From: DATLFA01 sp039934635
Lineage (GTDB): Bacteria > Actinomycetota > Acidimicrobiia > Acidimicrobiales > WLNW01
Direction of reading: 5' to 3'
Assembly (NCBI GenBank): GCA_039934635.1
Contig: JBDTLT010000074.1
Span: 1-22,985 of the forward strand
Length of the DNA: 22,985 nt
Positions within the stretch are counted from its first letter, which is position 1. Each line of letters starts with the position of its first letter. A program made the position numbers and the translations under genes. Of this stretch, positions 14,617 to 22,976 are shown one piece after another. The notes under the pieces are model-generated. The model was not told where the DNA came from. It saw nothing but the letters and a program-made list of their open reading frames with translations, and did not search any database.

Positions 14617-15822
14617 TCACGCGCCCTGAAGGATCAGCGCGGCTTGTTCGCTCATGATCCCGCCGGTGCCCGATACGTACGCGGTGTCGTGCTTGCGCAA
14701 CTGGCGGTTGTCGCTGACCCCTTGGATCTGCCGAGCCGCTTCGACCACCATCGACATGCCACCGGCAAAGCCGGGTTGGCCGGCGCCCAACATCCCCCCA
14801 TGCGTGTTGCAGGGGAAGTCGCCTTGGTACGACAGGTCGTGGTCGCGCACGAACTGCATTCCTTCACCGGCGCCGCAGAACCCTGACTGCTCGATCGTGA
14901 GTAACACGGTGATCGTGTAGCAGTCGTAGAGCTGCACCATATCGATGTCTTTGCGGCCCAGCCCGCTCATGGCAAACGCCTTGTCGGCGACGTGCGAAAT
15001 CGGTGTGCGGGGCACTTCGTCGACGGAATAGGTCGGGGTCTTGTGCGAAAGGTGTTCACCGCAACCGGTGAGGAAGACTGGGCGCTTGGGGCAACGTTGC
15101 GCCCGCTCCTTGCTGGCGAGCACGACCGACGCGCCACCGTGGCAGAGCATCACGATCTCGAAGATGTGCAGTGGGTCCGCGATCATGCGGCTGTCGAGTA
15201 CCTCGTCGGTCGTGATCGGCTTGTCGAAGAACACCGCGTTCGGATTCACGCATGCGCTCGTGCGTTGATCGGCGGCGATCTTCGCGCGCGCCCAATGATC
15301 TGCGCCGTAGAGCGCGTGGTAGCGGGTGGCGTACATGGCGAAGCCGATGTTGGGCGGCACGTCGCCGTAGGGCACTTCGAACTCTGCTTGCGGCGAACCG
15401 TAGATCCAGCTCGATGCGTTGACCGATCGCGCACGAGCCTGTGGCGTCGCCGCCGGAGGGTCGGGACGGGGCCGTCCGGTGCACGTCACGACGACCACGT
15501 CGCACATGCCGAGCTCGATCGCGGCAGCGGCGCGCCACACCGCGGCGACCGCCGACGCGCCTCCGAGATCGACGCGCTCCGCGAAGTCGACCGACCACCC
15601 GCAGTACTCGGCGATCGTCGCCGGATGGAACATCGCGGACTCGCCGGTGTCGCCGACACACACGAGGCCGTTCACTTCGTGCGATTCGATGCCGGCATCG
15701 GCGAGCGAGCGGGCGCTGAGGTCGGCCCACTGTTCGAGGGAGAACTGGCGCGGGCCGTTGAACGTCCGCTCTGACTTGTAGTCGGCGACCCCGACGATGG
15801 CGGCCTGTCCTCGAAAGCTCAT
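14617..15822 (-). CDS. thiolase-like protein without nucleophilic Cys (possible Ltp2-type aldolase)
   Basis: This 401-residue protein has the complete thiolase fold of the SCP-x/lipid-transfer branch. In thiolases the nucleophile lies in a segment like NxxCASG; here the matching segment is RVDLGGASAVAAV, with G87/G88 in place of Cys. The later motifs are kept: MVQLYDCYT at 295-303, FCGAGEG at 315-321 and CNTHGGMLGAGQPG with H341. Loss of the Cys with retention of the Tyr-rich QLYDCYT region is what Ltp2-type retro-aldolases show, so carbon-carbon cleavage of a beta-hydroxyacyl-CoA is likelier than thiolysis. It sits 2 bp before the DUF35 gene, the expected partner. The substrate is unknown. 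Confidence 0.9.
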   Translation of the reverse strand: MSFRGQAAIVGVADYKSERTFNGPRQFSLEQWADLSARSLADAGIESHEVNGLVCVGDTGESAMFHPATIAEYCGWSVDFAERVDLGGASAVAAVWRAAAAIELGMCDVVVVTCTGRPRPDPPAATPQARARSVNASSWIYGSPQAEFEVPYGDVPPNIGFAMYATRYHALYGADHWARAKIAADQRTSACVNPNAVFFDKPITTDEVLDSRMIADPLHIFEIVMLCHGGASVVLASKERAQRCPKRPVFLTGCGEHLSHKTPTYSVDEVPRTPISHVADKAFAMSGLGRKDIDMVQLYDCYTITVLLTIEQSGFCGAGEGMQFVRDHDLSYQGDFPCNTHGGMLGAGQPGFAGGMSMVVEAARQIQGVSDNRQLRKHDTAYVSGTGGIMSEQAALILQGA

Positions 15823-15880
15823 GGATGCGCGACGTTAGTGTTCGCGAAATGGGCCCGCTTGGCTCCTTCGATCTGGAGGG

Positions 15881-17062
15881 TCAGCGGCCGTAGCGGCGCA
15901 ATGCACCGCGACGGCGGCGGTCGAGTTGATCGGCGCGCTCGGCCGGTGTGATGGCGGGTGTACTCGGCGGCAGCTCACGCGCGAGCGCGGCGAACGGAAC
16001 GACGCGGGCGCTCGGTGTCGGCACCTCTTCCCGGGCAACGCGCGGCAGCTGCCATCGGTAGGTCGCCGGCACGATGCGATTGCCCGCGGTGTCGAGCCAG
16101 TTCCACACGCCCGGGTCGTGGTGGGCGATGACACCTATGAATTTGCCGTCGTCGAGGCGCGCTTGGAAGCCGTTGAGCGAACCCATGCGGTAGATGAAGT
16201 CGAGTGATTCGAACCAGTACGAGCCGATCTGGAGGTTCCAGTAGTGACACGGCGGCGGAATGAACTCGACGATCACGGCGTCGTCGGGCCCGATCTCGAA
16301 GTAACCGGAGCCGTAGACATTGTCGGGCGTGCCGCCGTACGTCGACGATTGCAGGTTGGGCGGCGCGAAGGTGTTGAGACAGCGGCGGCGTAGTCCCTCG
16401 ACGAAGTCGGTCCATAGCTTGGCCGAGCTGGTCATGAACGAACCGAGCGCGTCGACGCGCCGGGTCATCTCCTCTGCGGTGAACGACATACCCGTGGTCG
16501 GCCGATCGAGGCGTTCGATCGACATCACGGAGGCGGTCTCGTTCTCCCAGTCGTAGAGGAACTGCCGGATACTCACGTGCACGACCTCCGGTGGCGTCTC
16601 GATCCAGTTGCCTTCGTGGGGGTCGGGCGAGAACACGACGACGAAGCTGCCGTCGTCGGCAATCGCGAGGTCGCCCGGCTTCGCGAGGTTGCCGAGACCG
16701 CGGACGCCCGCGCTGCCGAGGCTGCCGGCGGAGACCGCGATACCGACGTAGTGGGCGCTGCCCGGCGCGCCGCGCAGCCGGTAGGTGCCGGCGCCGTCGA
16801 TGGTCGTGCGGCCGTAGAGCGCGTCGGGGCAGTCGAGCCCCCACTTCTTGGTGGCGTCTTGCGGTCGTCCGATCTCGGGGTGATCCGGATCGACCGACAT
16901 CGTGGTGAGCTCGAGGCCGCTGTTCAACAAGTTGAGCAGGTAGTTGAGCCCGTAGGCCTGCGTACTCGCGTCCTGCGGGGCTCTCGGATCGGACAAGATC
17001 TGGCCGGCCTCTCGCAGCCGATCGCAGAGCTGGTTCCAGACATCGACCAATGAATCGCTCAT
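15881..17062 (-). CDS. DUF1214 domain-containing protein
   Basis: This protein of 393 residues belongs by pattern to the DUF1254/DUF1214 families. The middle has the all-beta segment YRLRGAPGSAHYVGIAVS, and the C-terminal half holds YGSGYFEIGPDDAVIVEF, followed by CHYWNLQIGSYWFESLDF and the ...GNRIVPATYRWQLPR ending typical of DUF1214. No signal peptide or membrane helix is seen at the N-terminus, and the tail is Arg-rich (RRRRGALRRYGR). No enzymatic activity is established for the family; members often lie beside catabolic genes. It leads the thiolase-like gene by 58 bp and diverges from the 17150 gene over 87 bp, where I found no strong promoter. Confidence 0.85.
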   Translation of the reverse strand: MSDSLVDVWNQLCDRLREAGQILSDPRAPQDASTQAYGLNYLLNLLNSGLELTTMSVDPDHPEIGRPQDATKKWGLDCPDALYGRTTIDGAGTYRLRGAPGSAHYVGIAVSAGSLGSAGVRGLGNLAKPGDLAIADDGSFVVVFSPDPHEGNWIETPPEVVHVSIRQFLYDWENETASVMSIERLDRPTTGMSFTAEEMTRRVDALGSFMTSSAKLWTDFVEGLRRRCLNTFAPPNLQSSTYGGTPDNVYGSGYFEIGPDDAVIVEFIPPPCHYWNLQIGSYWFESLDFIYRMGSLNGFQARLDDGKFIGVIAHHDPGVWNWLDTAGNRIVPATYRWQLPRVAREEVPTPSARVVPFAALARELPPSTPAITPAERADQLDRRRRGALRRYGR

Positions 17063-17136
17063 GGGCGGATTATCGCCGCTCTGCGGGAGAGCCGTTGGGG
17101 CCGACTTCTTCTACTATGCGATACTCAAGCCACATC

Positions 17137-17142
17137 AGGGGG
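17137..17142 (+). promoter_or_regulatory. ribosome binding site of the 17150 gene
   Basis: AGGGGG lies 7 nt before the ATG at 17150 and supports that start. It opens the long plus-strand gene run. The upstream TTGGGG and GATACT elements are spaced 19 bp apart and are too weak to call a promoter. Confidence 0.65.
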
Positions 17143-17149
17143 TTCGACC

Positions 17150-17683
17150 ATGAGCGAACAGCGCATCGGCGTCGTCTACAACATCCCGCCCGAACCGCCG
17201 AAGGAAGCCAACACCAAATGGTTCCCGGCCGGGGCGATCACGATCGGGCTCGAGTACCGCGACCTCGATCCTGACTCGCTGCACGAGCTCTACAAGGACA
17301 ACCCTGACCATCTCAAGGAGATGCTCGAGAAGGCGCCCGAGGGGGGCTTCACCGACGAGGGTGTCTCGATCCACGTCCGGGGCACCGAGGATGGCCACGA
17401 ATACCTGCGCTTCGACGTCTTCGAGGGCGAGCCGCACTACCACTACGTGTTCAACTCGCCCGAGATCATGAACAACGTGGTCGTGTTCGACACGCTCGCG
17501 CACGGCGACATGATGCCGTTCGCCTTCCATTGCCTGCGTCACCGCCTCGGCGAGATGTTGCCGCGTGCTCTGGGCGGCCACCTCGTCGATCAACTCGACG
17601 AGACGCTCATCAACAAGGTCGTCGACGAAGTGCAGGTGCTGGCCGTCAAGGCGCAGTCCGACATGCGCTCGGCGCGCGTCTGA
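17150..17683 (+). CDS. conserved-looking protein of unknown function with an HYHYVF motif
   Basis: This 177-residue soluble protein is one whose role I cannot name; it looks like the group Pfam lists as DUF7700, a label I could not check. It reads as a beta-rich N-terminal half with GVSIHVRG near 71-78 and EYLRFDVFEGEPHYHYVF at 84-101, then a helical C-terminal half with HGDMMPFAFHCLRHRLGEML. The clustered His residues (H96, H98, H118, H127, H131) could bind a metal or form an active site, but this is only a possibility. It is the first gene of a plus-strand run and lies 5 bp before the enolase gene, so a shared pathway is likely. Confidence 0.8.
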   Translation: MSEQRIGVVYNIPPEPPKEANTKWFPAGAITIGLEYRDLDPDSLHELYKDNPDHLKEMLEKAPEGGFTDEGVSIHVRGTEDGHEYLRFDVFEGEPHYHYVFNSPEIMNNVVVFDTLAHGDMMPFAFHCLRHRLGEMLPRALGGHLVDQLDETLINKVVDEVQVLAVKAQSDMRSARV

Positions 17684-17688
17684 GCGAC

Positions 17689-18732
17689 GTGTTGTCGGTC
17701 GAGGTGTGGCGCGCCCCGACACCGATCCCGCGGCCGGTCCTCACCGTCGTCGGCATCTACGACACGTACTTCCATCTCGTCGTGATCGTCCGCGACGGCG
17801 ATCTCTCCGGTTGGGGCATGTCGGGCATGGCCACGTTGCCCCACCTCGATGCCGCGGTCGAATGCGCGAAGCGTTTCGTCGACGGGCAACCGGATCTTGC
17901 GCGACTGCTCGGTATCGAACAAGCCGGCAACGACACGCCGAGCCGCGGCGCGACCAACGCCATCGCGCTCGCCGCCTGGGACTTCGCGGCGCGCCGTTTG
18001 GGCGTGTCGTGTGCCGATCTCTGGGGGCGTCAACGCGACACCGCCAAATTGCCGTGCTACGGCAGCGGGTTCTTCCTCGACGCGACGATCGATCAACTCC
18101 GCGAAGAGGCACGTGCCTACCGAGACGCGGGCTACCGACTGATCAAGATGCGCACCGGACTTTCGGTCGACGAAGACCTCGCCCGCTTCGACGCGGTGCG
18201 CGAGGTCTTTCCCGAGCCCGGTACCGTCGCCGTCGACTCGGTCAACAATTGGCAGCCGGCCGACGCGCGCGCCTTTGTCGAGCGGGCCTCGGCCCCATTG
18301 CTCTGGCTCGAGGACGCCACGCCCTACGCGCAACTGGGCGAATTGAAAGGCCTCGGCGCCCCGATCGCGGCCGGCGAGTCACTGGAGACGATCCCTGATC
18401 TCGATGAGCTGCGCGACCCCGGGGGCATGCAGTACGCGCTGCTCGACGTGCAGCGCCTCGGCGGCCCGTTGTTGTGGCTGCGTGCCGCGTCCGCGCTGGC
18501 GGCCAAAGGTGCGCGCATCGGTTCACACGTCTACACCCCACATTCGGTGCATCTGATGGCGTGCATCGACGATCCTCTCCCGGTCGAAGTCTTCGACTGG
18601 TCCGATCCGCTCTTCGTGGTGCCGCCCGCGCCCGACCGAAACGGTGAGTTGACCGTCCAGGGTCCAGGCTTTGGCATCGACCTCGACTACGACTTCTTGC
18701 GCGCGCACGGTGAAATGGTGTTCGCCGCATGA
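17689..18732 (+). CDS. enolase superfamily protein, mandelate racemase subgroup
   Basis: This 347-residue protein has the capping domain plus TIM barrel of acid-sugar dehydratases and racemases. Metal ligands are D183 (AVDSVNNW), E208 (WLEDATPY) and E230 (AAGESLE). D253 (DVQRLGG) and H280 (IGSH) are 27 residues apart, exactly the spacing of the Asp270-His297 dyad in mandelate racemase. The KxK motif at the end of the second strand is changed to K153-M-R155, so the second general base is Arg. It should abstract the proton alpha to a carboxylate; dehydration of a sugar acid is the likeliest outcome, especially with an SDR next to it. A GTG at 17689 is taken as the start, with TTG at 17692 possible. 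The stop overlaps the SDR start (ATGA). Confidence 0.9.
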   Translation: MLSVEVWRAPTPIPRPVLTVVGIYDTYFHLVVIVRDGDLSGWGMSGMATLPHLDAAVECAKRFVDGQPDLARLLGIEQAGNDTPSRGATNAIALAAWDFAARRLGVSCADLWGRQRDTAKLPCYGSGFFLDATIDQLREEARAYRDAGYRLIKMRTGLSVDEDLARFDAVREVFPEPGTVAVDSVNNWQPADARAFVERASAPLLWLEDATPYAQLGELKGLGAPIAAGESLETIPDLDELRDPGGMQYALLDVQRLGGPLLWLRAASALAAKGARIGSHVYTPHSVHLMACIDDPLPVEVFDWSDPLFVVPPAPDRNGELTVQGPGFGIDLDYDFLRAHGEMVFAA

Positions 18733-19460
18733 GCGTCACCGTCGTCACCGGAGCGGCGACCGGCATCGGTCGGGCGTTGTGCGAGCGGTTGTTGGCCGCC
18801 GGCGGACAGGTAGTGGCCGTCGACATCAACAAAGAAGATCTCTCGTGGGTCGGCGTGCGCGATGATGCGTTCGCCTGTGTCACCGACGTCGCGACCGAAG
18901 AAGGCAATGCCACGATGGTCGACGTGGCGGTCGAGCGCTTTGGCGGCCTCGATGGCGCGGCGTTCAACGCCGGCGTACACCGGGTCGGGTCGATCGAGAC
19001 AATGTCCGTCGACGACTATCGGGTCATGCACGATGTCAACGTCAACGGATGCATTCTCGGCATGCGGGCGGTGATTCCCGCGCTACGCCAGCGCGGTCGC
19101 GGGGCCATGGTCGCGACGTCGTCGATCGGCGGGTTCAGCGGCGCGCGCGACGGTTGGGGTTACGGTGCGACCAAAGCGGCGATCATCAGCCTCGTGAAGT
19201 CGGTCGCGCTAGATGTCGGCCAATACGGCATCCGTGTCAACGCCGTGTGTCCCGGCCCCACGCGCGACACCGCGATGTTCGATCACCTCGACGAGCGCGA
19301 GCCGCGGACCTACGAAGCGTGGCGCAGAGGCATTGCGCTGCAGCGGTGGGGTACGCCTGACGAGATCGCTGCGGTGATGCAGTTCCTCTTGTCCGACGAC
19401 GCCTCGTTCGTAACCGGCGCGGCGATCCCCGTCGACGGTGGCGTGACCGCGGGGCGATGA
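18729..19460 (+). CDS. SDR family oxidoreductase
   Basis: This is a classical 243-residue short-chain dehydrogenase. The cofactor motif TGAATGIG is at 7-14, NAG at 80-82, and the catalytic N106, S132, Y145 and K149 are all present (YGATK). An acidic residue after the second strand (VDIN, D32) favours NAD(H). The C-terminal FVTGAAIPVDGG is the family ending. Its ATG overlaps the enolase stop by 4 bp, so it probably oxidises or reduces a hydroxy or keto group on the same acid or sugar-derived compound. Another ATGA overlap joins it to the lipoprotein esterase gene. Confidence 0.95.
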   Translation: MSVTVVTGAATGIGRALCERLLAAGGQVVAVDINKEDLSWVGVRDDAFACVTDVATEEGNATMVDVAVERFGGLDGAAFNAGVHRVGSIETMSVDDYRVMHDVNVNGCILGMRAVIPALRQRGRGAMVATSSIGGFSGARDGWGYGATKAAIISLVKSVALDVGQYGIRVNAVCPGPTRDTAMFDHLDEREPRTYEAWRRGIALQRWGTPDEIAAVMQFLLSDDASFVTGAAIPVDGGVTAGR

Positions 19461-20368
19461 AGCGCGTGGCCCGGCGGGCCGGGGCGCTGATCGCGGCGGT
19501 CGTTCTCGTCGCGGCCTGTTCGTCGAACCGCTCGTCTCCGTCGGCGACGACGTCCGCCGCGCAATCCGGGACAACCCACGCCACGTTGCGATTCGGCGGA
19601 ATCACCCGTACGTACCGCCTCTATGTGCCCGACGCATCGGGGCCGTTGGCGCTCGTGGTCGCGCTGCATGGCGGCTTGGGCAGCGGTGATCAACTAGCGG
19701 ACACGACACAGTTCGAAGCTTTGGCGGCACGCGAGCACTTCGTCGTCGCGTTCCCGGATGGCGTCGGTGCGACGTGGAATGCCGGTACATGCTGCGGCGT
19801 GGCCGTCACCCGCAAGATCGACGACGTTGCGTTTCTCGTTGCGTTGGTCGAGGAGATTGCGCACAGGGTGTCGATCGATCGCACGAGGGTGTCAGCGGTG
19901 GGTCACTCCAACGGAGCGATGATGGCGTTCCGCCTCGGGTGCGAAGCGGCGGACGTATTTTCTGCGATTGTGCCGGTCGCGGGTTCGCTCGAGATCGACC
20001 GGTGCACACCGGCCAGAGCCGTGTCACTACTCGCGATCCATGGCGACGCCGACCGCAACCATCCGATCGATGGCGGTGCCGGCGATCGCTCGATCTCGAA
20101 CGTCCTCTACCGGTCGATGTCGACATCGCTCGTCATGTGGACGGCTGCGATGGGGTGCGCGCAACCGAGCACCACGATCGCCGGACCGATCAGTACGACG
20201 GCATGGACACGGTGCCCACCGGGCGTTGGCACGAAGTACATCGTCATCGCCGGGGCCGACCATCCGTGGCCCGGTTCGGCCGATCGGCGTGCGACCGCAC
20301 TGCAGGGTGTGCCCACCACGGCACTCGATGCAACGGCCGTGGCCTGGGGTTTCCTCGAGGGCGGCTGA
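19457..20368 (+). CDS. secreted lipoprotein esterase (PHB depolymerase/LpqC-like)
   Basis: This protein of 303 residues has a lipoprotein signal: basic MKRVARR, a hydrophobic core and the lipobox LVAAC with C21. A Ser/Thr-rich linker follows, then an alpha/beta hydrolase of the polyhydroxybutyrate depolymerase/feruloyl esterase family. The oxyanion segment is ALHGGLGSGD, the nucleophile S151 in GHSNG, the acid D199 in IHGDADRNHPI and the base H269 in GADHPWPG. It would work outside the membrane, releasing acids from esters or polymers. The 4-bp overlap with the SDR gene suggests it feeds the enolase and SDR enzymes, for example by hydrolysing an ester or lactone; the substrate is inference. 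Confidence 0.9.
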   Translation: MKRVARRAGALIAAVVLVAACSSNRSSPSATTSAAQSGTTHATLRFGGITRTYRLYVPDASGPLALVVALHGGLGSGDQLADTTQFEALAAREHFVVAFPDGVGATWNAGTCCGVAVTRKIDDVAFLVALVEEIAHRVSIDRTRVSAVGHSNGAMMAFRLGCEAADVFSAIVPVAGSLEIDRCTPARAVSLLAIHGDADRNHPIDGGAGDRSISNVLYRSMSTSLVMWTAAMGCAQPSTTIAGPISTTAWTRCPPGVGTKYIVIAGADHPWPGSADRRATALQGVPTTALDATAVAWGFLEGG

Positions 20369-20413
20369 GTCGTTCGGCCTAAGGAACGTTGCCGAGCTGC
20401 CGACAATGAACGA

Positions 20414-20899
20414 GTGACAGACGCGTTCGCGGCGAAGGTGGTCGAGATCGAGCATCGCAACACTCAGGAGCGGGCGCGCCGCGGCATGTGGCTCGCTCAT
20501 CACTGGCCCGAGCATTACGAGCGGTGCGCGGTGATCGCGGGTCGTCACGTGTGTCGGCGCTGCCTCGTGCTGTATCCGTTGACGCTGGCGGTTGCGTTTG
20601 CCGCGGTTGGTGGCTTGCTGTTGTGGCCACGGAGTCTCGATCCCGAGCTCATTTGGTTGTTGAGCATTCCCGGCACGATGGAATACGCCGCCGAGCAGTT
20701 GGGTGTACTTCGCTATAGCGCTCGCCGTCAGATTGCCGCAACCGCGCTGACTGCGATCCCACTCGGCCGCGGAATGTCGTATGAGTTCGATCACCGATGG
20801 AGTTGGTACTTCTGGGGACCGCTACTCGTCTTCGGGACCATCTGGTTCATGTCGACGATCATCGGTAGACGAGCCCGATCGCGCCGTTCACTGCATTAG
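20414..20899 (+). CDS. DUF2085-like small membrane protein
   Basis: This protein of 161 residues starts at a GTG 45 bp after the esterase gene. A cytoplasmic-looking N-terminus with LAHHWPEHYERCAVIAGRHV and CRRC (C38, C47, C50, H29/H30) is followed by hydrophobic spans at about 52-71 and 133-150, with a weaker one near 78-95. The His/Cys spacing followed by YPLTL is close to the C...G..VC.RC.GIY pattern of DUF2085 proteins, which have no firm function. The clustered Cys and His may bind a metal. No operon partner is obvious; 9 bp separate it from the NADAR gene. Confidence 0.75.
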   Translation: MTDAFAAKVVEIEHRNTQERARRGMWLAHHWPEHYERCAVIAGRHVCRRCLVLYPLTLAVAFAAVGGLLLWPRSLDPELIWLLSIPGTMEYAAEQLGVLRYSARRQIAATALTAIPLGRGMSYEFDHRWSWYFWGPLLVFGTIWFMSTIIGRRARSRRSLH

Positions 20900-20908
20900 C
20901 CTGCGCGT

Positions 20909-21460
20909 GTGGACGTCGATGAGTTGCGTCAACGTGAGCTCCATGGCGAATCATTCGAGATGCTGTTCTTCTCGAGCTATCAGCCGTTACCAAACGGCAA
21001 GATCGGCACGAACTGTCTGAGCCCGTGGTGGGCAGCGCCGTTCGAGATCGATGGCGACCTCTACGCCACCGCCGAGCACTTCGTGATGGTCGGTAAAGCG
21101 CGCCTTTTCGGCGACGAGGCGATCGCGGCGCACATTCTCGAGTCGACCGCACCCGAAGAGGCGATCGACCTCGGGCGGGAAGTGCGAGGCTTCGAGCAAT
21201 CGGTGTGGCTGGCGGCGCGCTATGACATCGTCGTCGCGGCAAATCGGGCGAAGTTCACCGCCTGCCCCGAACTGGGCCTTTACCTGACGCAACACACGGG
21301 ACACAAGGTCCTCGTGTACGCGAGCCCGGGTGACCATTTCTGGGGCATCGGCGTCGCGCCGAACGACATCAGGGCGCGTAAGCCCACCGAGTGGCTGGGC
21401 AAGAACCTGCTCGGTTTCGCGCTGATGGAAGTGCGTGACGAACTGCGAGCGTTGGTCTGA
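20909..21460 (+). CDS. NADAR family protein (YbiA-like N-glycosidase)
   Basis: This 183-residue protein shows the NADAR (DUF1768) signature. FFSSYQPLPNGKIGTNCLSPWW opens the domain; TAEHFVM with E56 is the likely catalytic Glu; the C-terminal part has FWGIGVAPND, then EWLGKNLLGFALMEVR, the family ending. Members cleave N-glycosidic bonds: YbiA-type proteins act on toxic riboflavin-pathway intermediates, and others remove ADP-ribose from guanine in nucleic acid. The GTG start is 9 bp behind the membrane-protein gene. No DarT-like toxin lies beside it, so a housekeeping, YbiA-type role is more likely than an antitoxin role. Confidence 0.9.
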   Translation: MDVDELRQRELHGESFEMLFFSSYQPLPNGKIGTNCLSPWWAAPFEIDGDLYATAEHFVMVGKARLFGDEAIAAHILESTAPEEAIDLGREVRGFEQSVWLAARYDIVVAANRAKFTACPELGLYLTQHTGHKVLVYASPGDHFWGIGVAPNDIRARKPTEWLGKNLLGFALMEVRDELRALV

Positions 21461-21478
21461 GGCTCCTACGATGCGGCG

Positions 21479-21934
21479 ATGGTCCGCTGGAATGAATTCG
21501 CTTCGGCCGAGCCCGAGTTCTCGCGGCGAGTGCTCGACATATTCGAGACGCAGAAGCACATGACACTCGCGACGGTGCGCCGCGACGGCTCGCCCCGCAT
21601 CAGTGGCACAGAAGCCCATGTCGTCGACGGTGAGCTGGTACTCGGAATGATGGCGGGCTCGCTGAAGGCCCGCGATCTGGTGAGGGATTCACGGCTCGCT
21701 CTGCACAGCCCCACGTTCGATCCGCCCGAGAACGACCCGAGTGCGTGGAGTGGCGATGCCAAGATCGCGGGTGTTGCCGTCGAAGATCTCAACACGGACC
21801 CCGGCGACGAATCACATCGATTCTTGATCGACATCACCGAGATCGCCTTGACGAAGGTCGGCACTCCTCCCGATCATCTCGTCATCGAGTCGTGGAGTCC
21901 CGACCGCGGGTTGCGCCGCCGTCAGCGGCAGTAG
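21479..21934 (+). CDS. pyridoxamine 5'-phosphate oxidase family protein (FMN/F420 split barrel)
   Basis: This 151-residue protein has the split-barrel fold of the PNPOx-like family. The opening MTLATVRRDGSPRISGTEAHV is the usual first hairpin, LVLGMMAGSLKARDLVRDSRLALH holds the cofactor phosphate-binding segment, and AGVAVE marks the last strand. Many actinobacterial members bind F420 or FMN and reduce quinones or xenobiotics; which cofactor applies here is not visible. The C-terminus is basic (RRRQRQ). It starts 18 bp behind the NADAR gene and ends 1 bp from the convergent aldo/keto reductase gene, leaving no room for a terminator between them. Confidence 0.88.
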   Translation: MVRWNEFASAEPEFSRRVLDIFETQKHMTLATVRRDGSPRISGTEAHVVDGELVLGMMAGSLKARDLVRDSRLALHSPTFDPPENDPSAWSGDAKIAGVAVEDLNTDPGDESHRFLIDITEIALTKVGTPPDHLVIESWSPDRGLRRRQRQ

Positions 21935-21935
21935 C

Positions 21936-22976
21936 TCAGCTCGTTCGACGTCGACGTCGGCGTGGCGCCGCCAGTGAGCTCGGGTCGGTCGTCGGATCGT
22001 TGGGGATGACGTCGACACCCGGCCCGACGATGGTGTCGATCTCGTCGAGTACTTCCGCATCGAGGCGCGTGTCGACGCACGTGAGCAAGTCGTCGAGCTG
22101 CTCCATCGTGCGCGGGCCGATGATGACCGACGTGACGTCGGGGTGTTCCATTGCCCACGCAGTCGCCATGTGCGCCAGAGGCAGGCCGCGCTTGTCGGCG
22201 ATCTCGCCGAGTTGCACTGCCACCTCCAGTCGGCGGCGATTGATGGGCGAGTCGAGGCCACTGCCAAAGCGGCGCGCCATCGTGTTGAGGCGTGATGTCT
22301 CGGGTACGTCGCTGAGCACCTTGTACTTGCCCGACAGCCAACTGCCGGCGAGGGGGCTATAGGTGATGACACCCATGCCGTAGCGGCTGCAGGTCGGCAG
22401 CACTGCTCGTTCGATCGAGCGACGCATCATCGAATACGGCGCCTGTTCGCAGCGGAAACGGGCGAGGGCCATCTTCTCCGAGACCCACTGCGCTTCGACG
22501 ACGCGCTCGGCGGGATACGCCGAGTGGCCGATCATTCGCACCTTGCCTTGGCGCACGAGATCGGTGAGCGCACCGAGCGTCTCTTCGACGTCGACGCGCT
22601 CGTCGGGCCGGTGCATCTGGTAGAGGTCGATGTGGTCGGTGTCGAGGCGGCGCAGACTGTCTTCGACTGCGGCTGTGATCCACAAGCGCGAACCGCCCCG
22701 GGTGTTGGGGTTGTCGGGCCGCATGTGGTTGAAGAACTTTGTGGCGACGATGACATCGTCGCGCCGACCTTTGAGCGCCTTGGCCACGATGGCCTCGGAC
22801 TCGCCGCGTGAATAGGCGTCGGCCGTATCGATGAAGTTGATGCCCGCGTCGAGCGCTCGGTGGATGATGCGCACGCAGTCGTAGTGATCGCGGTTGCCCA
22901 TCGCCCCGAACATCATTGCGCCGAGGCAGTAACGACTGACGACGACGCCCGTCTTGCCGAGATTGCGATAGTCCAT
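21936..22976 (-). CDS. aldo/keto reductase
   Basis: This protein of 346 residues has the (beta/alpha)8 barrel of the family. The catalytic tetrad is D50 (NFIDTADAY), Y55, K80 (VATKF) and H122 (QMHRPD). The NADPH-binding end is seen in ITYSPLAGSWLSGK and in VTSVIIGPRTMEQLDD. This form, with MDYRNLGKTG at the start, is close to the YhdN/Tas-like group that reduces aldehydes and ketones. The tail after about residue 320 is unusual, rich in Pro, Asp and Arg (PRRRRRR), and probably disordered. The ATG is 9 bp from the window edge, so its upstream region and operon partners are not visible. Confidence 0.95.
   Translation of the reverse strand: MDYRNLGKTGVVVSRYCLGAMMFGAMGNRDHYDCVRIIHRALDAGINFIDTADAYSRGESEAIVAKALKGRRDDVIVATKFFNHMRPDNPNTRGGSRLWITAAVEDSLRRLDTDHIDLYQMHRPDERVDVEETLGALTDLVRQGKVRMIGHSAYPAERVVEAQWVSEKMALARFRCEQAPYSMMRRSIERAVLPTCSRYGMGVITYSPLAGSWLSGKYKVLSDVPETSRLNTMARRFGSGLDSPINRRRLEVAVQLGEIADKRGLPLAHMATAWAMEHPDVTSVIIGPRTMEQLDDLLTCVDTRLDAEVLDEIDTIVGPGVDVIPNDPTTDPSSLAAPRRRRRRTS

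Noticed and set aside
20909..21460. NADAR protein as an antitoxin of a DarT-type toxin-antitoxin or phage-defence pair
   Set aside because: The neighbours are a DUF2085-like membrane protein and a PNPOx-like protein; no ADP-ribosyltransferase is beside it.
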